Of a DNA stretch of 64,000 bases, positions 11,025 to 21,365 are shown piece by piece. The notes beneath the pieces were generated by a model. The model was not told the origin of the DNA and did not search any database. It saw nothing but the letters and a program-made list of their open reading frames with translations. Location: contig OZ020313.1 of assembly GCA_963971305.1 (NCBI GenBank), positions 57,236,203-57,300,202 on the forward strand, given 5' to 3'. Each line of letters opens with the position of its first letter. Position 1 is the stretch's first letter. A program made the position numbers and the translations under genes. Origin of the DNA: Arcuatula senhousia (lineage: Eukaryota > Mollusca > Bivalvia > Mytilida > Mytilidae).

Positions 11025-12010
11025 AACAATTTAATATTCACGAAAACTCTGACGAAAATAGCCAGAAGTATTGGTCCTTACTTTCTTGGGGCTATTGGGC
11101 CTCTAGTTGGTTTCGTCACGGCACTTATCCCGTAGAGGATGCAGTCCTGAACGAACTAAAACGAATGATGAAAAACATTGACAATAGGTTTGATTAACTA
11201 CGTCTTAATGACATTGAACGGGAGTTGGGTTGGGAAGGCGTTAAAGAATTGAACAACGAGTTAGAACAGCAGAGGAACAATACAAAGATATCTTTAGAGG
11301 AAGTCATCATTTAATCGCCCAGCATGCTAAAAATTACATATCTCACTACCCTGCAACTTTCCAAAGCGCTAGCACAAGTCTTAATTTAGCAATAATGGAG
11401 GGGGTACACTTCGTTTTTAACAAAGATTTTTCATCAGCTGTTATGCAATATATATATATATACAAATTGACAGGGGAAGAACATAGAGCTATCTCCTTGG
11501 TGTAATGAAACTATTATTCATAAAGACCAAACTCATCATGTCTTCGCCTCGGGTCTTCATGACAAACTGATAGCTTCAATACTACTGGAGAAGATGGATG
11601 GTCGTGGCTTACAATGACATCACAGGCGGGAAAAAAGCATGCTATTTCAGTATGCGGGGGTTACCATAGGTTCCATACACAGGGAAGAAACTTCTTAGAA
11701 GCAAGCGTATCGAAGCATTCAACCAAGCTAAACAAAACAAAAGCGTTGGAAAGCATGAGAAGCGTAAGAATTGTATATTTAAAAGAAATAGAACTTTTTT
11801 CAACGTTATTACCGGACAACGCGAGGCAAGGGATGTCAAAAACGACCTGGGCACAACGGGTGTAGTGGTTTGTAGTGCGGGCGTGAACTGGCGTGGGTAG
11901 GGCGTATCGTATAAAGCTGATGCTAATGGCTCTGCAATTGTCCAAAGATGCCCTGATGTTTGGCTAACATGTTCATGAGAGGGGTTCACGATGCAAACAC
12001 ACAATTAAAA
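11025..12010 (+). pseudogene. Decayed coding remnant, broken by frameshifts and stops
   Basis: From about 11050, several consecutive open pieces on + have protein-like composition. The first holds a hydrophobic glycine-rich stretch (LGAIGPLVGF). The next, in another frame, is an amphipathic, charged, probably coiled-coil segment. Later pieces around 11590-11830 are again protein-like. At least one frameshift and several stops (for example near 11094, 11200 and 11313) interrupt it, and I see no splice sites that would remove them. A hydrophobic Gly-rich helix followed by a coiled coil is seen in some pore-forming or cephalotoxin-like proteins of marine invertebrates, but the match is only in layout and is weak. 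It is certainly not an intact gene. Confidence 0.3.
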
Positions 12011-12339
12011 AATCTAGATTTTGTAGACCTTTTTAAACTGTCATTATCTAATTTAGATTATAACTTTTGATATATTGATTATTTGTGTTTGTTACAAATT
12101 ATAAATGTTTATTTTATATGACAATTTACTTGATTGACGTAAGTACAGAGAGTTTATAAATAATATCTTTATAAGCATGAAAACAAACAAACACAAAAGT
12201 TCACAAAAGAATACTTACTTACTTAGTTTACTTACATAGTATAAAGTATTGTGCTCTGCAACGGACGGACGGATATCGCTATCATAATATCATGAATATG
12301 ATTTTCATGATTTCAAATCGCTGAACTTGATTTGTTTGT
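12011..12339. other. AT-rich non-coding; short GGAC microsatellite
   Basis: ACGGACGGACGG near 12262 resembles the microsatellite of the pearl/HINE-like elements, but no hairpin or core accompanies it. Confidence 0.35.
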
Positions 12340-12985
12340 GTCTATGGATGCTTCTGTTAGCTCAGTAACAGCGAGTGTTCTCGAAAGAGTTCCCCTGCGT
12401 CTCGTTTTTGTTGTCTTTATGTCCAAGGTTCTCTCTTGTTGAATTGAACTTTTATCAATTTTATTCTTACTTCATCTATTACTTGCTTTATTAGAGATTT
12501 TCAATAAGGGGAAGGTTGGCCCTAAACATAGTATATTTGTATAACTTCAACCCCTTCACATTTTATGTTAGTTACCTGGGTTTATGTCTGTAATCGACGT
12601 CTATGCTAGTTGTTCTATGCCAAGAAGGTTTTTTGGGACAGTTTTAGGAAGGTTTTTTGGGGCAGCCTTAGGAAGGTTTTTTGGGGCAGTTTCAGGAAGG
12701 TTTTTTGGGGGCAGTTTTAGGAAGGTTTTTTGGGAGCAAAGGGTTTTTTGGGGCAGCTTTAGGAAGGTTTTTTGGGTCCAAAGGTTTTTTTGGGCAGTTT
12801 TCGGAATGGTTTTTGAGGGCGAAGGTTTTTGGGGGGCAGCTATAGGAAGTTTTTTGGGGGGCAGTTAATTTAGGAAGGTTCTGAATCGAATGTATATGTA
12901 TGGCCTATTACAAAACAGCGAGTATCGACCACTGGTGACATTGAAGGTTTTTTGCTAAAATCAGATCCGTTTGCTGCTCATGTAA
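12340..12985 (+). repeat. Dispersed repeat R1 carrying a 24-bp minisatellite
   Basis: Shares GATGCTTCT, CAGTAAC..CGAGTGTTCTC, TCTCTTGTTGAATTGAACTT and AGGGGAAGGTTGG with 21930-22130, and AACAGCGAG..CGACC with 22310-22335. Copies of the same family lie at 34495-34690 (-) and 43084-44330. The function is unknown; with ends near GTCGCGTACACTTATTCC it is presumably a transposon-derived repeat. Confidence 0.6.
12620..12885 (+). repeat. Minisatellite, about 24-bp AAGGTTTTTTGGGGCAGTTT unit
   Basis: About eleven imperfect copies of AAGGTTTTTTGGGGCAGTTT plus TAGG sit inside the R1 repeat at a place where the 22.2-kb copy has only a single AAGAAGAGGGTC-like phrase. The open frame across it (RFFGAVLG-type repeats) comes from unit length 24, a multiple of three, and is not evidence for a protein. 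Confidence 0.75.
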
Positions 12986-13539
12986 CTCAGTAGGTTGTGT
13001 GGCATTAGCTTAAATTTTCATTTTTTATTTCCTATTCATTGATTCACCAAACGATCGAGGTACGCTTTTTGGTGTGAAATTTGGGCGATTCCCCCCCTCC
13101 TGCAATTCGTGTTTGATAAACATTAAAAAAGTTTAAGTTTACTCCCTGAATTGAAATTTGATTTTTTTTCAAAATGGAACTTCGTCAGCAAATTTATCTT
13201 TAACATGATCTTTTTGTAAAGTGGTATTGACGGTTAAAGAGGAAGGGTTGGTCAATGCTCCTACTTCTGAAGAACGAGTTGTAGCATTTGCGATGGAAAA
13301 AGTATCGGAAGTGCTTGCAGCAGATTGAACCAACTTTAGTAAAAAAATATGAGTTGAACTTGTGCATCACTGCATGTCTATACGACAACTCGGACGTTGC
13401 ATGTAACAACACCTTCATAAATATCGAGAAAGGAACGTTTAAGAACACAAAAATAAAACGTTCATATTAAAACTATAGTCAATAACAATCATAACAACAG
13501 TGTGAGACGTATTAGCTAGAAATGGACGGTTTTTTTACC

Positions 13540-13540
<1 letters not shown>
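12986..13540. other. Non-coding
   Basis: Short antiparallel frames at 13200-13470 have no family features. Nothing is called. Confidence 0.35.
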
Positions 13541-13595
<55 letters not shown>

Positions 13596-13700
13596 TTGTG
13601 AAAACGATGTGGATGCACATGCTGCCGTGCCTCCGGGTAGCTACGCGCCTGATAGAGGCGTGATCCAAGAAACATATATATTAAAATAGACTTTAAACAT
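13541..13700 (-). mobile_element. Poly(A)-tailed retroposon end (minus strand)
   Basis: A run of about 54 T residues (13541-13594) is followed by a GC-richer body containing GGGTAGCTACGCGCCTG. On the minus strand this reads as a short body followed by a long poly(A) tail, the usual form of a SINE or retroposed RNA. A tRNA-like A/B box could not be identified with confidence. Confidence 0.4.
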
Positions 13701-13879
13701 GTATAACAAAGCATAAGAATAAAAATAACCATTTGAAAAGTGTAAAATTTCTTCTACTTTATGTATGAATTCTCAGTTTAATAATATTTACTTAAGTGAC
13801 TGATAAGTAATATACCCAGTCAGCGGGGTGGTCCCTTTCTTCAAAAGCTTCTTTGAAATTCTTTTAATTAGAGTTATCT

Positions 13880-14050
13880 TTCTTATACCAAATCCTGAGC
13901 GTTGTGACATTCAATTTTTATGGGTTTTTTTTTATATTATTCAATCATTGTACAATCACTCATAATCATTGTATGAAATTAACACTAATTGTACTGCCTG
14001 AAAGGGCGATTTAATTATCAAATAAACATATCTTATCTTATCTTATCTAT
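13880..14050 (+). mobile_element. LINE 3' tail ending in (TATCT)n
   Basis: CTGCCTGAAAGGGCGATTTA, then AATAAA-like CAAATAAACA and a short (TATCT) repeat, has the same layout as the other non-LTR 3' ends in this window. Only the untranslated end remains. Confidence 0.5.
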
Positions 14051-15010
14051 GCCGGTAAAAAATTAATTAATAAAGTAGTTATTTGATACATCGTGGACTG
14101 GTTATGAATTCGAAGGAGTTATGGCAAGCGAACAGTTTCATTGTTTTGATGTTTTAATTTCATTGTACATTCGGTGAGACGCCGAGTCGAATGTTAGGAT
14201 CTTTTACTATTATATTTGGTCATCTATTCTTTGGCGATCCACTAATTTTTATTAGATTGTATGCGTGCATACGTGTGTCATACTACTATCCCCGAACTGC
14301 CTACATTCGGCTATCCTTGGAACTGCGACTATCCCCGGTCCTTACGGAAATGTCTGCGTCGGCTAAAAACAAGAACCGAATTTGTGTTTCGATACGATAA
14401 TTTAAATCACAAAAAAATGAAAACCGATACAAAGCAGAATTCAAACTTGTTTACTTTTTTCTTTACTGGACAAAACATATCCCATTTAAATGCCTTACCA
14501 AAACCAAATCTACGTAAATGCTCATCTCTCGTGAACTCCTCCAGGTGAGGCTTTAAACATACCTGCATCATCAAACTTTAAAATGGGGTTTTACCGGCTA
14601 TCGTTAACATGGGAAATCTGACGACAGTCAAACAAATCTACCTGTGCATGATCTTTAACAAAGGAAAGGACATTATTAAAGAAGAAAATTAATAACACCC
14701 ATTAGGTCGAGGATCAAGAAAAACAATGACAATGTACACAAACAAAATCACAAAACATAAAATAGTAATGTGCCAGTAATAAGTGGAGTAGACATAAAGT
14801 GAAATCTAATCACTGGTATTGGAAGATAAATTGGAGTTATCTTTCTTTTCTTAGTGAAATGTATTTAAAAAAATTAATGATACTGTCGATAAAACTTCTC
14901 CTTTTGCAAACACCCCCCCCCCCCCCTTTTTCGGCCAAAAAATAAAATGATCTTATATTTTTATGTGGTAAAGGAATAAGAATTATTTTTTTATTCTAAT
15001 ATTGTAACTT
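14051..15010. other. Non-coding upstream of the tRNA gene; C-homopolymer at about 14911-14925
   Basis: No gene is recognised. Frames around 14191-14548 lack any family signal. Confidence 0.4.
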
Positions 15011-15094
15011 GTCAGGATGGCCGAGTGGTCTAAGGCGCTGCGTTCAGGTCGCAGTCTGGTTCTCCAGGCGTGGGTTCGAATCCCACTTCTGACA
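15011..15094 (+). tRNA. trnL-CAG: tRNA-Leu (anticodon CAG)
   Basis: An 84-nt sequence folds as a complete type II tRNA. The acceptor stem GTCAGGA/TTCTGAC has one G-U pair and discriminator A. The D arm contains GGCCGAGTGG. The anticodon stem CTGCG/CGCAG encloses TTCAGGT, giving anticodon CAG. A leucine-type long variable arm follows, then T arm GTGGG-TTCGAAT-CCCAC. The internal A box (TGGCCGAGTGG) and B box (GGTTCGAATCC) are intact, so RNA polymerase III transcription is expected. CCA is not encoded. A short poly-T run follows about 15 nt downstream and could act as terminator. No intron. Its 3' end plus CCA matches 9 nt of the LTR element's primer-binding site at 58391-58399. Confidence 0.95.
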
Positions 15095-15374
15095 ATTGTA
15101 TTTTTGGCCTGATTTTTTTTATACATTTTTCATTTGTGAACATTGGAACAATATTTTTTTACAAAAAACTCTTGAGCCAAATACATATTTTTACACAACT
15201 CTTAATAATTAGTTCATGAACTAAAGTCTTTTCAATGGAACATATTAATGCGGTTATGCTTTACTCACAAGAGCACAGCTGAATTCATAAATATATGTTC
15301 AAGGTTATGAATGTTGAAAAAATAATATCGCTGTTGTAAGAATAAGATTAGAAACGAAAGAATATGGAATTGAA
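15095..15374. other. Non-coding between the tRNA gene and LINE 1
   Basis: AT-rich sequence with no recognisable feature apart from the T run that may terminate the tRNA transcript. Confidence 0.4.
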
Positions 15375-15556
15375 ATATCTTTATTTTTATCTTTATTCTC
15401 TAAAAACCAATACAAAGGTACAGAGAAATAGAAACAATTAAATTTGTATAATATATAAATAAAATAAAACAAGGTTACAGTTACACTATAATAATAAAAT
15501 TGTATAGTTGATGAGTTCTTGGAGGTACACATGTATATTTATAAACAGTAAAATTA

Positions 15557-18500
15557 TTACCCAGGAGATTCTATCTTTTTATTAATGATATGTATAAATT
15601 TACATAGCTTTACGAGATCTGGTGGATGGCTACTATTCATTAATTCATTTAGTTTAATAATATTGGGACGTATATAAAATTTCTGTTTAAGGTATATCTT
15701 CCTCTCATTGATAAGCATAGGGCAAACAAATAAATAATGAAATTCGTCCCCTATATCTTGATTTTGACAAAGTGTACAAATTCTATTCTCTCTTTGAATA
15801 TTTAACCATCTACCAGACTCTATGGGCAGTTTGTGGTTCATCGTACGAAATTTACAAAGTGTTTTAGCATAATTATCATTTAGAATATTAAAGTAAAGTT
15901 CAAATTCTAATTTGTCTTTATAAATCCTATAGTTAAGAGCTTTTGGAGATTCGTGTACCTTGGAAAGCCAGTTCTGTTTAAAATTATCCAAGAGGGTTTG
16001 TTTAATAGAGAAGTATAACCAAGATGTACTAGTAAATGATTGTTCATTCCATACATATGATTTCCCACAATCATCTAGTATGGACTTAACATATTTTAGC
16101 CATGGAATATTAGCAAAGTTCTTGTGCGCAAGACGATAAAGAATACTTGGTATTTTTTCGTCTTTTCCACTAATGAGCTTTGACCAATATTTAATAACTC
16201 TAAGTTTTATACATATTTCAAGGGGGTAACGTCCTAACTCTCCATAAATCATAAAATCTGGTGTAGACTTTTTGACACTCATAAGTAGTTTACAGAATTT
16301 AAGATGTACCCGTTCGATGACTGCGTTGTTTCCCGTTCCCCATACCTCGCAACCGTAAAGTAGAATTGGCTGAATAACCTTGTCAAATAAATCTAATTGG
16401 CACTCTATGGACAAGTTGTGCAACCTGCCATTTCGAATGACGTCATACATCGCACGCATTGCTTTATCTGCATTATATTTTTTCGCTTTAGCAAAACTTC
16501 CTGATCTAGAAAAGACTACTCCAAGGTACATAAACTCATTTACAATATCTAATTCTTGTCCATTATATATAAACTTTAAATTATTTTGTGGTCTTCCTTT
16601 GGAAAAGACAACTACTTTGCTTTTGTCAGCATTGACTTTTAGTTTCCAGATAGAACAATATTCACTCAGACAATTGAGCTGATTTTGAAGATCGAGTTTA
16701 GATTCTGACAAAAGTACAGTATCGTCTGCATATAGTATAATAAAAAGCTTGATATATTTATCAAGTTCTGTTTCAATATCGTTTGAAAGGGTTTGTAAAC
16801 CACAAATGTTATTATTTACCATGTAAGATTCTAAATCGTTGACATAAAGAGAAAATAATACGGGAGACAGATTTTCACCTTGTCTGACTCCAACGTTACA
16901 AGGAAAAAAGCTAGAGTATTCTACACCATTAAATATTCTTGATTTTATATTACTGTACATATTTACAATTACGTTATACATTTTGCCATCAATGGAAGAT
17001 TCTAATAGTTTAGACCATAAACCCGGGCGCCAAACTGTGTCAAAAGCTTTAGCAAAATCAATAAAAGCACAAAAAAGTTTCTTCTTTTTCAGTCTAAGAA
17101 GTTCATATAACAAATGTAAGGAAAAAATGCCATCTACAGTAGAATAGTCATGTCGGAAGCCAAATTGATTCTCATTCAATAGCGAAAAATCTTCTAAAAA
17201 GGATGTTAACCTTGCATTTAATATAGATGTAAACAATTTACCCATGCAACTTAGAATAGTAATAGGTCTGTAATTTTTTGCATCAGATTTATCTCCTTTG
17301 TTTTTATAGAAAGGAAGTATATTTCCTACTAACCAAACTTCAGGTACAATTCCAGAATCAAAAATAATATTGAATAATTTAACATAAATTGGCATGAGTT
17401 GTGAACTAGTATTCTTAATATATTCATTCACAATAAGGTCATCGCCACAGGATTTACCATTTTTTAACTTATTAATACATTTAAGAATTTCATCTTCTTT
17501 GATCTCACCATTGATGACAGCATTTAAAGAATCGTTAACATATTCGTGTACATAAGAGTCCCGTTCTTCTTCCTCATCACTGGTATTCAGATCTTTGAAA
17601 AAATTAAATAGTGAGTCGAGCGCAATATCTGATGAGCCCTTATGACGTTTTGGCTTCAATAAATTCCAAAAGTCTTTACTGTTACTTTTTCTTAGAGATT
17701 TAATTTTCTTTCTCATTTGTCGACGGTGCTCAATAATAGCTTTATTCATTTCTGCTTTATATGCTCTTTCTTTACTTTTCATGTCATTTTTATTTTGAAT
17801 ATTTTTATTATTTTTGTGACGTCTCTTAGCTTTTCTGAAGCATTTTCGTTTTTCCCAGCATTCTTTTGTAAACCAAGGTTTATTCTCCTTTTTATCTTTG
17901 GCTGAGCCGGAAAGTGTTTTCTTAGGATAAAACACACCAAATATCTTTTCTGCTGGTTTCAGAAGAATATTATTTATATTGTGAACCATATTATTTACAA
18001 CCTGTTGAGTCAGGTTTTCAGCATCAACTTGAGCGAGATCCTGTAAAACTGTATCTACTCTATGCGGATCAATATTCTCTACATATTCATTAACATGCTC
18101 ATTGTTCCATCTCTTGATCTTTCTATCACAGCTCCCAACTTGACTACATTCTGAAGTGCAGTCAACGCTGGGAACTATAGATCTAAAGACCAAAGAGATA
18201 GGACAATGTACGTCTGATAACAATGATGAGAAGTCATGAACGTTAAATGATTCAATAAGTGGTAACATATCAACAGAGCATATACAATAATCTACTACAC
18301 TAGATTCTCTACATGTATATTTTCCAAACAAATCACCATTGGTTCTACCATTTAGTATAAAAAGGTTTAGGTTTTTACAAAATTCTAGTAATTGATTTCC
18401 ATAGTTGTTTTTAATCACATCCATACTATTTCTACAATACAACATATCATGGTTAGGCAACATATTTGCATAATTTACTGTGTTGTCAAAAGGACAACGA

Positions 18501-18982
18501 TGATCATCTGATATATCGAAAAAGTCTTTTTCAATTCCAGTTCTGCTATTAAAATCTCCATTTAAAATGACATGGGAATAGTTTTGTGAAAATTTCAAGT
18601 ATTCTTGCTCTATTTCAGAAAAAGGGTCTTCAGATTTATATTTAGAATTTTCTGGGGGAATATAAATATTGCCAATAATAATGTCATCAGTAGATTTTAA
18701 CAAAGACTTCGAAATTTTAAACCAAGAAACAAGTTTACTATCTGATTTAAGGTTCTCTACATATTTTTCATACTCTACTCTAAAGCCAAAAGCTATCCCA
18801 CCAGATTTAACTCTACTGACTTTTTTTCTGTTCTGAAGAAAAAACTTGAAGTTCGGTAAATTAATCTCATCTAAATCATCAGTTTTAGATTCAACAATAT
18901 TAATAAAATCATACTTATTAACAAAATCTACAAATTCAGGATAATTAACTTTTTTCAACAAACCACCACAATTTATAGTCAA
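15557..18982 (-). CDS. LINE ORF2: AP-type endonuclease and reverse transcriptase
   Basis: This polyprotein nicks target DNA and copies the element RNA onto it (target-primed reverse transcription). The N-terminal part is an apurinic-type endonuclease with NCGGL near the start, GDFNSR near residue 140 and SDVHCPI near 258. The reverse transcriptase follows, with NYRPI, FIDFAKAFDTV and the catalytic YADD near residue 752. A C-terminal C-x2-C...H...C motif (CTLCQ...EFHYLFVCP, near 1070) is typical of L1/Tx1-like LINEs. There is no RNase H. The boundary given starts at a TTG. The frame is actually open back to the ORF1 stop at 19058-19060, and no ATG occurs before about residue 170, inside the endonuclease domain. 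Translation is therefore probably linked to ORF1. The 1141 residues are uninterrupted. Confidence 0.9.
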   Translation of the reverse strand: MTINCGGLLKKVNYPEFVDFVNKYDFINIVESKTDDLDEINLPNFKFFLQNRKKVSRVKSGGIAFGFRVEYEKYVENLKSDSKLVSWFKISKSLLKSTDDIIIGNIYIPPENSKYKSEDPFSEIEQEYLKFSQNYSHVILNGDFNSRTGIEKDFFDISDDHRCPFDNTVNYANMLPNHDMLYCRNSMDVIKNNYGNQLLEFCKNLNLFILNGRTNGDLFGKYTCRESSVVDYCICSVDMLPLIESFNVHDFSSLLSDVHCPISLVFRSIVPSVDCTSECSQVGSCDRKIKRWNNEHVNEYVENIDPHRVDTVLQDLAQVDAENLTQQVVNNMVHNINNILLKPAEKIFGVFYPKKTLSGSAKDKKENKPWFTKECWEKRKCFRKAKRRHKNNKNIQNKNDMKSKERAYKAEMNKAIIEHRRQMRKKIKSLRKSNSKDFWNLLKPKRHKGSSDIALDSLFNFFKDLNTSDEEEERDSYVHEYVNDSLNAVINGEIKEDEILKCINKLKNGKSCGDDLIVNEYIKNTSSQLMPIYVKLFNIIFDSGIVPEVWLVGNILPFYKNKGDKSDAKNYRPITILSCMGKLFTSILNARLTSFLEDFSLLNENQFGFRHDYSTVDGIFSLHLLYELLRLKKKKLFCAFIDFAKAFDTVWRPGLWSKLLESSIDGKMYNVIVNMYSNIKSRIFNGVEYSSFFPCNVGVRQGENLSPVLFSLYVNDLESYMVNNNICGLQTLSNDIETELDKYIKLFIILYADDTVLLSESKLDLQNQLNCLSEYCSIWKLKVNADKSKVVVFSKGRPQNNLKFIYNGQELDIVNEFMYLGVVFSRSGSFAKAKKYNADKAMRAMYDVIRNGRLHNLSIECQLDLFDKVIQPILLYGCEVWGTGNNAVIERVHLKFCKLLMSVKKSTPDFMIYGELGRYPLEICIKLRVIKYWSKLISGKDEKIPSILYRLAHKNFANIPWLKYVKSILDDCGKSYVWNEQSFTSTSWLYFSIKQTLLDNFKQNWLSKVHESPKALNYRIYKDKLEFELYFNILNDNYAKTLCKFRTMNHKLPIESGRWLNIQRENRICTLCQNQDIGDEFHYLFVCPMLINERKIYLKQKFYIRPNIIKLNELMNSSHPPDLVKLCKFIHIINKKIESPG

Positions 18983-19057
18983 TAACTTTAAATAAGAGTT
19001 GTTAATTTCACTGTTTATAGAGTCATCTGAGTCACTTTGTTGATCTCCTTGGGTCCC

Positions 19058-20080
19058 CTAGTATCTTCTGGGTGTAGATGAAGTTCTTCGTCTTTTAAAT
19101 CCCGGTCGGTGCTCTGGTGTCGACCTAGATGCATCGCTGTACATATACTTTGGTCGAGTGGAAGAGCTGAGGTTGTGTTCATCGTCTGCCTCTTCTTCAA
19201 TACAGTCGTTATAAATTTCTCCATCGACATATAGAACGTCTCTCACAAGTTTGACCTTGCATCCTTGATTGCGTTTCTCCTTCATTATAGGGTAAAGACT
19301 ACGCCTCGCCTGTTCTATTGGTTCCGGAAACTGACGGTTAATTCCGAAGTGGGTTCCTTTGAGTCTGTACGCATTCGATAGTACGGCTTCGAGATCTTTC
19401 ATGAAGATAAACCTAGCAATTATAGGTCTGGGCCTTCCCTTGTGTCCACGGCCTGGTTTCGTACTGCTACCAAAGCGGTGCACATTACCAAGTTCTATCT
19501 GGTAGTTTATGCGCAGTTCATTTTTAATGAAAGAGCGGATGACATATTCAGTGTCTTCATCGTTGTGTTCTCTATGTCCAGTAAAGATTAAGTTATATTT
19601 CATTGACCTACATTGTAGGTCAAGTACAGTATTCTTGAGCTCTTCGTTTTGCTCCTTTGTGTCATTTATTGCCGCTCTTATTTCCTGGCGCATCTCTGCA
19701 GCACGGTCATCTACTTCATTTGTTATAGTGGAAATATTGCATTTTATTTGTTTCATGTCTTTGGCTGCACTTTCTTGTTTTTCTTTTATTTCGTCGAATA
19801 CGTTGCTTATTCCTTGAAGATCATTGCTGTGAGAAGTCAAAGTTCCCTTAACTTCTTTTATTTCCCTGCTTATAGCTGAACTATTCGTTTTAACTGTTTG
19901 TATTTCGTGGTCACGGGTTTTGTTCGTAGCTTTTAAATTTTCCACTGCCGTTTCGATATCTGTGACTTTCGATTTCATCTGATTAAAGTTTTTTATCAGG
20001 TTGTTCAAGGTTTCTCCAATTCTGTCTATTTTCGCAACGCTTGTCTCTATAACATCTAGGCGATCGTTAATTCTGACCAT
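19058..20080 (-). CDS. LINE ORF1: L1-type RNA-binding protein (transposase_22-like)
   Basis: A 340-aa protein expected to coat the LINE RNA as a trimer and act as nucleic-acid chaperone (family knowledge). The first 150 residues are heptad-rich, predicted coiled coil. An RRM-like central domain follows (DLQCRSMKYNLIFTG, NVHRFG, RPIIARFIF), then a C-terminal domain (ARRSLYPIMKEKRNQG...LYVDGEIY) with the usual L1 ORF1 spacing. The tail is basic (HRPGFKRRRTSSTPRR). It ends in TAG, and the next 25 codons on the same frame lead straight into ORF2. The chosen ATG at 20080 is the first available, but the frame is open a little further upstream to the junction with the neighbouring LINE tail. Confidence 0.85.
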   Translation of the reverse strand: MVRINDRLDVIETSVAKIDRIGETLNNLIKNFNQMKSKVTDIETAVENLKATNKTRDHEIQTVKTNSSAISREIKEVKGTLTSHSNDLQGISNVFDEIKEKQESAAKDMKQIKCNISTITNEVDDRAAEMRQEIRAAINDTKEQNEELKNTVLDLQCRSMKYNLIFTGHREHNDEDTEYVIRSFIKNELRINYQIELGNVHRFGSSTKPGRGHKGRPRPIIARFIFMKDLEAVLSNAYRLKGTHFGINRQFPEPIEQARRSLYPIMKEKRNQGCKVKLVRDVLYVDGEIYNDCIEEEADDEHNLSSSTRPKYMYSDASRSTPEHRPGFKRRRTSSTPRRY

Positions 20081-20112
20081 CAGTTCATATAAGGTTTCGA
20101 CAGTGATTTCTT

Positions 20113-20362
20113 TTGAAAATAGAAATAGCTTTATTCCAATTAAGGGCCCTATAATAGAGCATACAATTACATATAAGTGATGACAATTTGTGACTGTAAA
20201 TAAAATTACAACAGATTTATTAATAACAACAACTTAATAATTTTACAGGGGCAGAGCCAAGTAGTACATAATATGATACAGTTACATGTATGAAATATGC
20301 ATGTATTTATTATGAGAATTTTATTGAACAAATAAATCAGATCTTGCTATAAGCAAGTGACA
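20113..20362 (-). mobile_element. 3' untranslated end of LINE 2, detached by a transposon insertion
   Basis: Read on the minus strand, this carries on directly from the LINE 2 stop codon (23680-23682). It ends in GGAATAAAGCTATTTCTATT, the polyadenylation-like signal and simple tail seen in other LINE ends here. It was separated from its coding part by insertion of the element at 20366-23674. Its tail directly abuts the 5' end of LINE 1. Confidence 0.7.
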
Positions 20363-20365
20363 TAA

Positions 20366-20457
20366 TCACGGCCACCAGTCGGTCAAACGAGCGAAAGTCT
20401 GTTAATTTACCTGTAGCATGGAGATAAATGCGCCAGAAGTCTGTTACTCGAGTTGGT
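20366..20457 (+). repeat. Left 92-bp terminal inverted repeat
   Basis: Pairs with 23583-23674 with three mismatches. Contains TTTACCTGTAGCATGGAGAT and ATGCGCCAGAAGTCTGTTAC. Confidence 0.85.
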
Positions 20458-21365
20458 CAAAGACTGTTAATAAAATGTTATCGAGAAAATACCCACAGGT
20501 AAGTTGCATTTTATTATTATCATTTATATAGAATCTTATTTGTAAAACAAAATATGTCTGACAAAATGGTTGCTCGTTTTGCATTGATATACAAAATTGC
20601 GTTTTGATTGGATTTAAACGAAAGAAGAAATTTAAGAAGTACACAATATTCTGACATAACAATTTTATCATTTTCTGTTGTTTTTTCAGTAACTTTACAC
20701 AAAAAAATGCTGTTATCGTTTGTGATGTGTGAAATGGTCTCATAAGATTCTTACCTCAAAATATTGTATGTTTTCGTGTCTTATAAATGAAGATACATGT
20801 ACTGATTGTTATTGAAAATTCGGTCGGTTAATGAGTCATGTCAATTGAATTTTGGTCTGTTAACAGGTCGGTTACGAGTAAATCAATATAGATTATTGCA
20901 GCTAGCGATCTGATCTTGAAGGTTCACAAAAATCTTAGTGTTCATAACTTTATTCCATTCCACATTACAATGTATCTCTTTAACATGTTCTCCATTTCCA
21001 CTTCTCGATACTTTATGTGAATGGTCAGAAACATATTTCCTTAATTTGTTTTCTGTTCTCTGTCTTATTCATCAAAAAGAAATTTTAAAAATGCATTTGT
21101 TTTTATTTTTATTTTTCCAGAATAGAAGATGAAAAGAAAAAGAAATTCGAATTATGGAAACAGAAAGTTTCTATGAAAAAAAAGAAAATCCTAGAATGAA
21201 AACCCTTATGACGGAATAAAATATTATAATCCCCAAAGTAAAAATATTTTTGCTTCAAATGTATGGTGAATACATGTACTTTTACAAGTCAAGATTTAAG
21301 CAGTGACACTATTGTCATTTAAGACCAAACATAAAAATCTCCGTGTTTCCTGTTACATGTGTGAA
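20458..21365. other. Interior of the TIR element, left side, non-coding
   Basis: AT-rich. GTTAACAGGTCGGTTACGAG near 20860-20880 echoes motifs in the terminal repeats. No transposase-like frame. Confidence 0.4.

Larger units (their letters stand above)
15375..20112 (-). mobile_element. Non-LTR retrotransposon (L1/Tx1-type LINE), near complete
   Basis: On the minus strand an L1-type ORF1 (19058-20080) is followed by an endonuclease/reverse transcriptase ORF2. A 3' untranslated region ends near 15375 in AATAAAGATAAAAATAAAG-like sequence. Both frames are open, so the copy is young or was recently active. The 5' side lies directly against the 3' tail of another LINE at about 20113, and the ORF1 frame is open upstream of its first ATG up to that junction. 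The element may therefore be slightly 5'-truncated within ORF1. Confidence 0.85.

Noticed and set aside
12584..12868. Glycine/phenylalanine repeat protein (RFFGAVLG type)
   Set aside because: Produced by a 24-bp minisatellite; the frame is lost in flanking sequence and other copies of the repeat.
14191..14548. Overlapping frames upstream of the tRNA gene
   Set aside because: No family features and no start or splice support.
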